A DNA stretch of 64,000 nucleotides from Arthrobacter citreus (GTDB lineage: Bacteria; Actinomycetota; Actinomycetes; Actinomycetales; Micrococcaceae). The stretch lies in NCBI RefSeq assembly GCF_009192745.1, contig NZ_VTFV01000009.1, positions 1-64,000 on the forward strand, written 5' to 3'. Below the pieces are notes generated by a model that was not told the origin of the DNA, ran no database searches, and saw only the letters and a list, made by a program, of their open reading frames with translations. The position numbers were made by a program, and so were the translations under genes. Of this stretch, positions 41,267 to 49,346 are shown piece by piece (positions within the stretch are counted from its first letter, which is position 1; each line of letters begins with the position of its first letter).

Positions 41267-42679
41267 TCAGCCCGTGGTACTGTACTGGCGCTGCGCGGCG
41301 GCCCGGTATCGTTCCAGGACCTGGGGCGCGGGCGGGGCGGAAACGGTCAGTGAGTCCTGGGTTTTCCATTCCGGCCAGGCTCCGGCGAGCACCGCAGCTG
41401 CCTGGCGGGCAGCGCCGTCGGCCACGTACTCCCCCGGTTCCGGGACGTCCACCGGCATGCCCAGCACGGAGGAAAGCGTCTGCTGCATGGCGGCCGAGCG
41501 TGCCCCTCCGCCCACCAGGATGACCCGCCGCGCCTCGATTCCCAGCCCGGTCACAGCCCGGAAGGCGTCTGCCAGCGAGCACGCCACGCCCTCGAAGGCG
41601 GCGCGGGCCAGGTTGGCGGGAGTGTAGTTGGCCAGCGTCATGCCGTGCAGGCTGCCCTGGGCCTCAGGCAGGTTGGGCGTGCGCTCCCCTTCGAAGTAGG
41701 GAACCAGGGACAGCCCCCCGGCGCCGGGCTCGGCGGACAGCGCCAGTTCGGTGAGGGCCGGAAGGTCGACGCCGAGCACACCTGCCGTCGCGTCCAGGAC
41801 GCGGGAGGCGTTCAGCGTTGCGGCGAGCGGAAGGAAGTTGCCGGTGGCGTCCGCGAACCCGGCAACCAGTCCCGTGACATCCGCCGTGGGGTCTTCGGTC
41901 ACCGCGAAGACGGTGCCGGAGGTTCCCACGGACACCACGACGTCGCCCACGGTGGCGCCGACGCCCAGCGCGGCGCCGGCGTTGTCTCCGGCTCCCGGGC
42001 CGATGAGGGTCCCCGCGGCAGTCTGCAGTCCGGGTTCCAGCGGGCCAAGGACAACGGGCAGCGCCGGCACATGCCCGAGCGTGGTGTCGAGGACCTCGGG
42101 CAGGTACTGGCCGGTTGCCGGAGACCAGTAGCCGGTGCCGGAAGCGTCGGAGCGGTCCGTGCGCAGGGCAGCCAGCCCTCCACTGCCTGGCCCGTGCCCG
42201 GCCAGGCGCCAGGACAGCCAGTCATGCGGCAGGCATACCGCGGCGGTCCTGGCGGCGTTTTCAGGCTCGTTGTCCGCCAGCCACTTCAGTTTCGCGGCCG
42301 TTATGGAGGCAACCGGCACCGTACCTGTGGTTTCCGCCCAGTAGGCGGCGCCGTCGGGCCCGGCACCCTCGATCATTTGCCGGGCCGCGGCGGCCGAACG
42401 TGTGTCATTCCAGAGCAGCGCATCGCGCACCACCGCCCCGTCCGCGTCCAGGCAGACCATGCCGTGCTGCTGGCCGGACACGGCCACTGCAGCTACGTCA
42501 TCCAGGCCGCCGGCAGCCGCGGCTGCCTCCAGCAGTGCCCGCCACCAGTTTTCCGGATCCACCTCGGTCCCGGGCGCATGCCGGGCTGTTCCCTGACGCT
42601 GCAGGGCCCCGGTTTCGGCGTCGCGGATAACGACCTTGCAGGACTGCGTGGAGCTGTCCACTCCTGCGACAAGCGGCAT
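41267..42679 (-). CDS. xylB: Xylulokinase
   Basis: FGGY-family kinase of 470 aa that phosphorylates D-xylulose to xylulose-5-phosphate. The N-terminal ATP/phosphate motif is AGVDSSTQSCKVVI, the substrate region is AVSGQQHGMVCLD and LLWNDTRSA (Asp as base), and the C-terminal FGGY signature region is ILVGGGARSAAMQQTLSSVLGMPV. It lies 62 nt downstream of xylose isomerase, completing the xylose-to-pentose-phosphate route. The SGQQHG motif favours xylulose over other FGGY substrates. Confidence 0.93.
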   Translation of the reverse strand: MPLVAGVDSSTQSCKVVIRDAETGALQRQGTARHAPGTEVDPENWWRALLEAAAAAGGLDDVAAVAVSGQQHGMVCLDADGAVVRDALLWNDTRSAAAARQMIEGAGPDGAAYWAETTGTVPVASITAAKLKWLADNEPENAARTAAVCLPHDWLSWRLAGHGPGSGGLAALRTDRSDASGTGYWSPATGQYLPEVLDTTLGHVPALPVVLGPLEPGLQTAAGTLIGPGAGDNAGAALGVGATVGDVVVSVGTSGTVFAVTEDPTADVTGLVAGFADATGNFLPLAATLNASRVLDATAGVLGVDLPALTELALSAEPGAGGLSLVPYFEGERTPNLPEAQGSLHGMTLANYTPANLARAAFEGVACSLADAFRAVTGLGIEARRVILVGGGARSAAMQQTLSSVLGMPVDVPEPGEYVADGAARQAAAVLAGAWPEWKTQDSLTVSAPPAPQVLERYRAAAQRQYSTTG

Positions 42680-42741
42680 AACGGACCTTTCAACAGGCGG
42701 AGCGGGCTTCGGTGCCCGGAACCAGGAATGCTAGCAAATGC

Positions 42742-43929
42742 CTACCGGGCGCCGAGCAGGTGCTCCAGTGCCAGCTGGTTCAGCCGGATGAAACCGAAGG
42801 AGCGCTGGGCCGCTGCATCGGCGTCGAACTCTTCGAACGCCGCAGTGTCCGCGAGCAGGTCCGCGGTGCTCTCCCCCGCTGCCAGCGTGGGTTCGGCCAG
42901 TTCGCCGACACCGGATGCCGCGAGGGCTTCCTGGACTTCCGGGTCTGCGCGGAAGGACTGCGCGCGTTCCTTCAGCAGCAGGTACATGGACATGTTCGCC
43001 GCCGCTGATTCCCACACGCCGTCATACCCGTCAGTCCGCGAGGGCTTGTAGTCGAAGTGCCGCGGACCGTCGTAGACCGGCCCGCCGTTCGGGAAGCCGT
43101 TCTCCAGCAGGTCCACTGTGAAGAAGGCGCTGGTCAGGTCGCCATGGCCAAAGACCAGGTCCTGGTCGTACTTGATGGACTTCTGGCCGTTGAGGTCAAT
43201 GTGGAAGAGCTTGCCGGCCCACAGCGCCTGCGCGATTCCGTGCGTGTAGTTCAGCCCGGCCATCTGCTCGTGCCCGGTTTCCGGGTTCAGGCCCACAATG
43301 TCCTGGTGCTCCAGCTGGGCAATGAACCCCAGTGCGTGGCCGACGGTGGGCAGCAGGATGTCCCCGCGCGGTTCGTTCGGCTTGGGCTCCAGTGCAATCC
43401 GCAGGTCATAACCCTGCTCCTTGATGTACCCCGCGGCGGTGTCCACGCCTTCGCGCATGCGGTCCAGTGCCGCGGCGATGTCCTTTGAACCGTCATACTC
43501 CGCGCCTTCGCGCCCGCCCCACATCACGAAGGTCTTCGCGCCAAGCTCAGCGGCAAGGTCCAGGTTCCGCAGCACCTTGCGCAGGGCGAAGCGCCGCACC
43601 GAGCGGTCGTTGGAAGAGAACCCGCCGTCCTTGAAGACCGGATTGCTGAACAGGTTGGTGGTGACCATGGGTACCTGCAGGCCGGTCTCCGCCAGGGCGG
43701 CGCGGAAGCGCTTGAGGATCAGGTCCCGTTCCTGGGAAGAAGAGCCAAAGGGCACCAGGTCATCGTCATGGAACGTGACGCCGTACGCGCCCAGGTCGGC
43801 CAGCTTGTGGAGGGCTTCTACGGGGTCCAGGTCCGCACGGGTCGCGGTGCCGAACGGGTCATTGCCCGTCCATCCCACGGTCCAGAGTCCAAAGGTGAAG
43901 CGGTCGGCAGGTGTTGGCGTCTTTGTCAT
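42742..43929 (-). CDS. xylA: Xylose isomerase
   Basis: TIM-barrel isomerase of 395 aa converting D-xylose to D-xylulose with two divalent metals. The catalytic His is in [13 protein letters not shown]. Metal-binding Glu and Lys lie in [14 protein letters not shown], and further acidic ligands are in [13 protein letters not shown] and [18 protein letters not shown]. The length and the [18 protein letters not shown] opening match the short (class I, actinobacterial) isomerases. It is divergent from the ROK regulator, with a 12-bp palindrome between them. Confidence 0.96.
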   Translation of the reverse strand: MTKTPTPADRFTFGLWTVGWTGNDPFGTATRADLDPVEALHKLADLGAYGVTFHDDDLVPFGSSSQERDLILKRFRAALAETGLQVPMVTTNLFSNPVFKDGGFSSNDRSVRRFALRKVLRNLDLAAELGAKTFVMWGGREGAEYDGSKDIAAALDRMREGVDTAAGYIKEQGYDLRIALEPKPNEPRGDILLPTVGHALGFIAQLEHQDIVGLNPETGHEQMAGLNYTHGIAQALWAGKLFHIDLNGQKSIKYDQDLVFGHGDLTSAFFTVDLLENGFPNGGPVYDGPRHFDYKPSRTDGYDGVWESAAANMSMYLLLKERAQSFRADPEVQEALAASGVGELAEPTLAAGESTADLLADTAAFEEFDADAAAQRSFGFIRLNQLALEHLLGAR

Positions 43930-43967
43930 GGTGCTCTGCTCCAGGTAAGTCGGGATCCACGGGATTA

Positions 43968-43979
43968 GTTGTGCACAAC
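43968..43979. promoter_or_regulatory. Candidate XylR operator GTTGTGCACAAC
   Basis: A perfect 12-bp palindrome 39 bp before the xylA start and 127 bp before the ROK gene. A related half-site, GTGCAACAA, occurs at 44062-44070, close to the regulator's own start. ROK repressors of xylose operons bind AT-rich inverted repeats in such divergent regions, so this is the leading candidate. Confidence 0.65.
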
Positions 43980-44106
43980 AACATATGCACGGCTGTGATG
44001 CCTGTCAATGGGTTCCCGGCGCGGCTTTCCTGCCGCAACGTGCTGTCGAAAATGGTGTTCCGTGCAACAATCAAGCGTTCAGTTCTCTCCGCAAAGGACC
44101 CAGCGC

Positions 44107-45315
44107 ATGCCGAGCAAACCGGCCTCAGACAGCATCCGCGTTCAGAACCTGTCCCGGGTGCTGACCCTGCTGCACCGCCGCGGAGCACTCTCGCGGGCAG
44201 ACCTGACCCGGCTCACCGGATTCAACCGGTCCACCATCGGAGCACTTGCTTCCGAGCTGTCCCGCCTGGGGCTGGCTTATGAGACCGAGCCGGCCGCCGC
44301 CGGCCGCGCCGGGCGGCCCAGTCCCCTGGTCCATCCGAACGAACGCGTTGCCGCACTGGCAGTGCATCCCGACGTCGACGCCGTCACCGTGGGCCTGGTG
44401 GGCCTGGGCGGGAAAGTTCACCGCAGGGTCCGTTACGACGCCGCCACGGTGCCGGGGGTGGCGGAAACCCTGAGTATCACCCGGGCGGTGGTGGAAGGCA
44501 TGGCCGCCGAGCTGGCCACGATGGACCGGATAGTGGGTGTTGGCGCAGCTGTCCCCGGGCTGGTGGACAGCAGCGACGGTTCCGTGCGGCTTGCACCGCA
44601 CCTGGGCTGGACGGATGAGCCGCTGGCGCAGGCGCTGTCCAAGGCGCTGGGGCTGCCGGCATACGCGGGCAATGACGCCACTCTTGGCACGCTCGCCGAG
44701 TCAGTTTTCGGTGCAGGTATTGGGCAGTCGGACGTGGTCTACCTCAACGGAAGTGCCAGCGGCATTGGCGGCGGCGCCGTCGTCGGCGGTGTGCCGCTGG
44801 GCGGGCAGGCCGGGTTCGCCGGGGAACTGGGCCACACGCTGGTCCGCTCGGACGGACTGCCCTGCTTCTGCGGCCGGCGCGGCTGCCTTGAAACCGAGGT
44901 GAACCTGGGCGGGCTGCTGGCGCCGCTGGGACTCGAGCACGCGGACCTCGAAGAACTTGAGGCCGCCATGGCCGGCCGCCGAACCGCGGAGTTCGACGCC
45001 GTGGCCGCCCGGCAGCTGGATCTGCTGGCCGAGGCGCTGGTCAACTTCGTGAACATCTTCAATCCGCGCACCATCCTGCTGGGCGGATTCCTGGGAGTCC
45101 TGTTCTCCTTCGATCCGGAGCGGCTGCAGAACGCCGTGGCCCACGGCGGCATCGGAGGCCTGGGCCGGCAGGTGGAAATCAGCCGGGCGGCGCTGGGCGC
45201 GGACCTGCTGCTGGTGGGCGCGGCGGAACTCGCGTTTTCCGAGCTGCTGGCGGCTCCGGCGGCCGCACCGCAGGTGGACGCGGGAACCCCGGCGCAGGCA
45301 GCGGCCGGGTCCTAG
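44107..45315 (+). CDS. ROK-family transcriptional regulator (XylR type)
   Basis: A 402-aa repressor with an N-terminal MarR-like winged helix (NLSRVLTLLHRRGALSRADLTRLTGFNRSTIGALASELSRLGL, residues about 12-55) fused to a ROK sugar-kinase-like domain. ROK features are VGVGAAVPGLVD, GNDATLGTLAE, GELGHTLV and the zinc motif CFCGRRGCLET. AAAGGA lies 8 nt before the ATG at 44107; the frame upstream to 44008 crosses the promoter. Its divergence from xylAB makes it the likely xylose-responsive repressor. Confidence 0.92.
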   Translation: MPSKPASDSIRVQNLSRVLTLLHRRGALSRADLTRLTGFNRSTIGALASELSRLGLAYETEPAAAGRAGRPSPLVHPNERVAALAVHPDVDAVTVGLVGLGGKVHRRVRYDAATVPGVAETLSITRAVVEGMAAELATMDRIVGVGAAVPGLVDSSDGSVRLAPHLGWTDEPLAQALSKALGLPAYAGNDATLGTLAESVFGAGIGQSDVVYLNGSASGIGGGAVVGGVPLGGQAGFAGELGHTLVRSDGLPCFCGRRGCLETEVNLGGLLAPLGLEHADLEELEAAMAGRRTAEFDAVAARQLDLLAEALVNFVNIFNPRTILLGGFLGVLFSFDPERLQNAVAHGGIGGLGRQVEISRAALGADLLLVGAAELAFSELLAAPAAAPQVDAGTPAQAAAGS

Positions 45316-45346
45316 TTCGGCCGGCTCCTGACTGCCCGCGCGGAAC

Positions 45347-46465
45347 TCAGGAATCCCAGCCGAAGCCGAACCGCTCGGGCCGGAACGGCTCCAGCAGAGG
45401 ATGCCGGCGGCCGGTAAGGATTTCATCGGCCACGAGCTCTCCAGCTATGAGGCCCAGCGTGGCACCGGAGTGGGTGAACCCCACCCAGCAGCCCGGCAGG
45501 GCACGCAGTTCACCCAGCACCGGTTCCCCGTCTCCGGGCACGGGCTTGAGCCCCGGCCGCCACGACTGGATCCGGACCACGGGATTTCCCGCCAGCAACC
45601 GTCCGGCTTCCGCAGCCACCTCTTCCAAAACATCTGCGGGGACGTCCCAGCTGCCGTCCTCCCGGCGGTGGACCAGGTCCAGGTACCAGGTGTGGTCCAT
45701 GGCGAGCCGGCTTCCCGGGTGCGGCCGAATGGAGAGCCGCGGCGTGTTCAGCACAGCCCGGAGCCCGTGTTCCAGCGGCTCCGAGACCAGCAGGACGGCC
45801 GGATCAGAGGCATCTGGCAGCTCGAGGCCCGCTTCGGCCAGGACTGCCGGGGTGCCCGCACCGCAGGCCACCACCACCGTCGGCGCTTCGTACTCCTCGT
45901 CGTCCGCGGTTCGCACCCCGGCTGCCCTGCCGTCCTCCCCCGCGACGACGGAGCACAGGCCTGCAGCTTCCACCAGCCTTCCGCCGCGCGCGGTGAATTC
46001 ATCAGCCAGGAGCCGGAGCAAATGCGGCAGCGCCACCCATCCTTCACCCGGGTTGACCAGCACCCGGTGCGGAAGGACACCCGGGTCGATCCCGGGCACC
46101 GCTGCCGCGGCGTCGTCGCGGTCCAGCATCCGCGCTTCATAGCCTTCCCGGGTTTGCCGGTTATGGCGTTCAATGACCTCGAACGGATCATCATCCCAGT
46201 AGAGGCCGCCGTCGAACGCCAGCCAGTCCGCGCCCGGATGCCGGGCGAGCAGCGAGCGGTAGCGGTCAATTCCGGCCATCCGCAGCCGGAAGTACGGCTC
46301 CCCGTACGCGCCGCCGGCGTTCAGCCAGGACAGTGAACGCCCGGAAGCTCCGCTGCCCAGTTTCTCCTCGGTCAGCAGCACCACCTCTGCCCCGCCGCGC
46401 AGCAGCTCCACAGCGGTGGAAAGGCCCAGGACTCCGCCGCCCAGTACGGCGGCCCTCTCACTCAC
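45347..46465 (-). CDS. FAD-dependent oxidoreductase (D-amino-acid oxidase/glycine oxidase-like)
   Basis: A 372-aa DAO-family flavoprotein. The FAD-binding motif is AVLGGGVLGLSTAVELLRGGAEVVLLTEE at residues about 6-34, followed by GSGASGRSLSWLNAGG. Near the C-terminus, GDGEPVLGELRALPGCWVGFTHSGATLGLIAGELVADEI is the second FAD region. Such enzymes oxidise secondary or primary amines such as sarcosine, glycine or D-amino acids. The start overlaps the alcohol dehydrogenase stop by 4 nt, implying a common pathway. Confidence 0.9.
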   Translation of the reverse strand: MSERAAVLGGGVLGLSTAVELLRGGAEVVLLTEEKLGSGASGRSLSWLNAGGAYGEPYFRLRMAGIDRYRSLLARHPGADWLAFDGGLYWDDDPFEVIERHNRQTREGYEARMLDRDDAAAAVPGIDPGVLPHRVLVNPGEGWVALPHLLRLLADEFTARGGRLVEAAGLCSVVAGEDGRAAGVRTADDEEYEAPTVVVACGAGTPAVLAEAGLELPDASDPAVLLVSEPLEHGLRAVLNTPRLSIRPHPGSRLAMDHTWYLDLVHRREDGSWDVPADVLEEVAAEAGRLLAGNPVVRIQSWRPGLKPVPGDGEPVLGELRALPGCWVGFTHSGATLGLIAGELVADEILTGRRHPLLEPFRPERFGFGWDS

Positions 46466-47532
46466 GGGTTCGGTACCAGGATCGCCCGGCCGGTGAGTTT
46501 GCCGGCGTCGAGGTCGTGCAGCGCCTGCACGGCGTCGAGGAGGTCGTAGGTGGTGGTGTGCAGGGTGATCTCTCCCTGCGAGTTCAGCGTCATCAGTTCC
46601 GCGAGGTCCTGGTAGGTGCCCACCAGGTTTCCCACCACGCTGATTTCGCGGGAGACCAGGTCGATGGTGGGCAGGGCCAGCGTTCCGCCGTAGCCGATGG
46701 CGTAGTAGCTGCCGCGGTTGCGGAGCATGGCCGGACCAGTGATTTCGGTACCTTGCTCGCCCACAAAGTCGAAGACCACGTGCGCTCCCCCGCAGGTAAT
46801 GTCCAGGACGGCCAGCACGACGGCGTCTGCCGGAGGTTCCCCCACGGCGCGGGCCGCCGGATGCAGGTCGTTGGGGTTCACCGTGGCGTCGGCACCGAGG
46901 TCCTTGGCGAGTGCCAGGGCTGCATCCGAGGTGTCAACGACGGTGATGTGTGCCCCGGTCAGGGCCTTGAGGGACTGCACGCCAATGTGCCCCAGCCCGC
47001 CGGCACCGATCACCACTGCCTCGGATCCCGGCGGCAGCAGCGGCACGGCCTTGCGTACCGCGTGGTACGCGGTGAGTCCGGCGTCGGCCAGGGCGGCGAC
47101 GTCCGCGGGCGCCACGGAGGGTTCCAGCTTCACCACGGCGCGGGCGCTGGTCTTCAGCAGCTCTGCCATGCCGCCGTCGGCGTTCAGGCCCGGAAAGGAC
47201 GAGGCCTCGCAGTGCGAGTCTTCCCCGGCCCGGCACGGGGCGCAGAGCCCGCAGGCAACCACCGGATGCAGAATCACCGTGTCTCCGGGCTGGACGTTGG
47301 TCACTGCGGACCCGGTTTCAAGCACCCAACCTGCGTTCTCATGGCCCAGGATGTAGGGCAGTTCCGGGCGCTGGATCGCGTCCCACTGGCCTTCCAGGAC
47401 GTGCAGGTCCGTCCGGCAGACGCCCGCGGCCCCCACCCGCACCAGCACATCCCACGGTCCGGTGATCTGCGGCTCCGCCACGTCGTCAATGCGCGCGTCT
47501 TCCCCATAACGGTGTACCCGTACAGCTTTCAT
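46462..47532 (-). CDS. Zinc-dependent alcohol dehydrogenase (MDR)
   Basis: A 356-aa NAD-dependent dehydrogenase. Catalytic zinc ligands are Cys in GVCRTDLHVLEGQW and His-Glu in LGHENAGWV; the structural zinc set is CGLCAPCRAGEDSHC; the dinucleotide motif is VIGAGGLGHIGVQ. A GAGGGGAG box precedes the ATG at 47532. Much of the upstream frame (to 48225) is antisense to nothing conserved and overlaps the ClC gene, so it is excluded. It is coupled to the DAO-type oxidoreductase and not closely related to the enzyme at 22759. Confidence 0.92.
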   Translation of the reverse strand: MKAVRVHRYGEDARIDDVAEPQITGPWDVLVRVGAAGVCRTDLHVLEGQWDAIQRPELPYILGHENAGWVLETGSAVTNVQPGDTVILHPVVACGLCAPCRAGEDSHCEASSFPGLNADGGMAELLKTSARAVVKLEPSVAPADVAALADAGLTAYHAVRKAVPLLPPGSEAVVIGAGGLGHIGVQSLKALTGAHITVVDTSDAALALAKDLGADATVNPNDLHPAARAVGEPPADAVVLAVLDITCGGAHVVFDFVGEQGTEITGPAMLRNRGSYYAIGYGGTLALPTIDLVSREISVVGNLVGTYQDLAELMTLNSQGEITLHTTTYDLLDAVQALHDLDAGKLTGRAILVPNP

Positions 47533-47630
47533 GCCTGCTCCCCTCGTGATCGGCTGTGGCCGGAATCGTACCCGCAGCCTCAGCCGGCCAAAAGCCCCTG
47601 GACCTGGCGGCGGCGGCAGGGCCCTGTGGT

Positions 47631-48914
47631 TCAGGCAGCAGCCGGCGGCGCACCGCCGTCGTCCTCCGCCAGCATGTGGGGAGCCGCGGTGACCACCAGC
47701 CAGGCGGGCAGCACGGCCAGGCAAAGCACCGCTGACACCGTTACGTCCCCGGAAACCACGACGGCGATGAACAGTGCCACCCAGCCGTCGCGGGCCACCG
47801 CCAGGACCATGCCCAGGACGGCCGCTGACACTGCCACGCTGGCAGGCACCTCCGGAACCAGGACGGCGGCCGCCAATCCGAAGGCGACGCCGACAAACAC
47901 TGCCGGGAAGATCCGGCCGCCCCGGAAGCCGGTTGCCGCGGCTACAACCAGGGCTGCGAGTTTGACGACGGCCAGCAGCAGCAGCGCCCCAAAGGACTCT
48001 CCCCCGCCGGAGAGCAGTTCCTTCGATTCTTCGGCGCCCTTGAACAGGGTGAGCGGCCCGCCCAGCGCCCCGAGCAGTCCCAGTACGGCCCCGCCCAGCG
48101 TGGTGTACAGGACGGGACTGCGCAACCGGTGGGCCCAGCGGTGCGCCCAGCGGAAGGCGAACACGCCAAGCACCCCGAACCCTGCCGCCAGCACCGCGAT
48201 GACCATGGCTGTGAGCACATCCCATCCGCTCCGCACCCCGCTCTGCGGTGCGGCGAAGTCCAGCAGGGTTCCGCTGAGCAGGTTCATCACCGCTGCGCCT
48301 GCCCCGGCAGCGCCCAGCGGGAGGAAGAGCTTGTCAAAAAGTGCCCCCTTGACGGCGATCGATCCCGCCAGGCCGGTGAAGATCAGTGCTGCGGCCACCG
48401 GTGTGCCGAACAGGGCTCCCACTGTTCCCGCCACGGCCAGTCCGGCCACGAGCTTCCCCGGAACGCGGGGAAAGGCCCGGGCCAGCAGGGCGGTCAGTAC
48501 CGCGGTATTGATCGCGATGACCGGGTTCTCCGGCCCCAGGCTGACCCCTCCTGCCAGACCCACGAGGGCTGCTGCCGCCAGCCCGGGCACCACCCGGAGC
48601 GGCAGCGCCTGCCCGCCCAGTTCAGAGGCCGCCGAGTCGGGGCCGGCATGCCCGGGCACGTAACGGACGATCAGTCCAACAGCCAGCCCGGTGGCCGTCA
48701 GCATGCCGAAGATCCACCAGCCGTTGTCCGGGTTTGCACCTAGCGCGTGAGGGAGGTTCTCCCAGAGCACGTGCTGCAGCAGGAGGCTGAGCTCATCGAA
48801 GGCGAAGAGGATCAGCGCGGAGAGCGCACCGGTGAGGATCGCCGGGACCGAGGCAACGGCGAGCGCCCGGACACGGTTCTCCTCCGGACGGCTCTTGGCT
48901 GCGGACTCGGCCAT
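47631..48914 (-). CDS. Voltage-gated ClC-type chloride channel/antiporter
   Basis: A 427-aa membrane protein with about 10-12 helices. Selectivity-filter-like motifs are GGVSLGPENPVIAIN (the gating Glu position) and, later, GFRGGRIFPAVFVG, equivalent to GxFxP. It lacks cytoplasmic CBS domains. The ATG at 48914 (MAESAAKS) is preferred to one 33 nt upstream. Bacterial relatives exchange chloride or fluoride for protons. The GPENP variant differs from the canonical GREGP, so ion specificity is uncertain. Confidence 0.88.
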   Translation of the reverse strand: MAESAAKSRPEENRVRALAVASVPAILTGALSALILFAFDELSLLLQHVLWENLPHALGANPDNGWWIFGMLTATGLAVGLIVRYVPGHAGPDSAASELGGQALPLRVVPGLAAAALVGLAGGVSLGPENPVIAINTAVLTALLARAFPRVPGKLVAGLAVAGTVGALFGTPVAAALIFTGLAGSIAVKGALFDKLFLPLGAAGAGAAVMNLLSGTLLDFAAPQSGVRSGWDVLTAMVIAVLAAGFGVLGVFAFRWAHRWAHRLRSPVLYTTLGGAVLGLLGALGGPLTLFKGAEESKELLSGGGESFGALLLLAVVKLAALVVAAATGFRGGRIFPAVFVGVAFGLAAAVLVPEVPASVAVSAAVLGMVLAVARDGWVALFIAVVVSGDVTVSAVLCLAVLPAWLVVTAAPHMLAEDDGGAPPAAA

Positions 48915-49074
48915 GGGAAGTCTTCCAGCGGTCGGTAAACGCCGCACACAATCCAGGCGCGGCAGGACTGGAACGCAGGTACGGGCTACACGCTACGCCG
49001 CTGCGCTGCTGCGCGGACACCGCCCACGGGCAGCCAGCCCCGGCGGAGGCAGTATTCGGGCTGTTCCCGTCCGG

Positions 49075-49248
49075 CTAGGGAAGCTGCGCGGACCCCGTGT
49101 GCTGCCGGAACTCCCTCAATGTCATTCCATGGGTCTGCTGGATAACGCGGCGAAGCTGGTACGTCGAGCGGAAACCGGCCCTGGCCGCGACGTCGTCAAA
49201 CGTCATTCGGGCCGAACCTGCCATGAGCTGCTCAGCTTTGGCCCGGCG
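49075..49248 (-). pseudogene. Remnant of an AraC/GlxA-type transcriptional regulator (C-terminal HTH only)
   Basis: About 58 codons encode RRAKAEQLMAGSARMTFDD and VAARAGFRSTYQLRRVIQQTH, the second helix-turn-helix of an AraC-family regulator, ending at a normal stop. The first HTH and the effector domain are absent: the sequence directly upstream is the terminator hairpin of the FAD monooxygenase gene. The residues beyond the match (MFVQTGARRACPC) are not family-like. A truncation, not a functional gene, is the simplest reading. Confidence 0.75.
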
Positions 49249-49286
49249 CACGCAAGGGCAGGCACGCCTAGCCCCTGTCTGCACGA

Positions 49287-49334
49287 ACAACGGACGACGG
49301 CGGCACCCGCGCGGGTGCCGCCGTCGTCCTTTGT
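49287..49334. terminator. Strong hairpin terminator downstream of the FAD monooxygenase
   Basis: GGACGACGGCGGCACCC (49292-49308) is the exact reverse complement of 49313-49329, with a GCGC loop. The outer AACAA (49287-49291) and TTGTT (49330-49334) nearly extend it. It lies 13 nt beyond the monooxygenase stop. The 17-bp perfect GC stem is convincing; the U-tract is weak. Confidence 0.75.
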
Positions 49335-49346
49335 TCTCGGTTGTCT

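Noticed and set aside
46333-48663. 776-aa plus-strand open frame across the FAD oxidoreductase, alcohol dehydrogenase and ClC genes
   Set aside because: Ser/Pro/Arg-rich antisense translation with no domain; it spans three real genes on the other strand.
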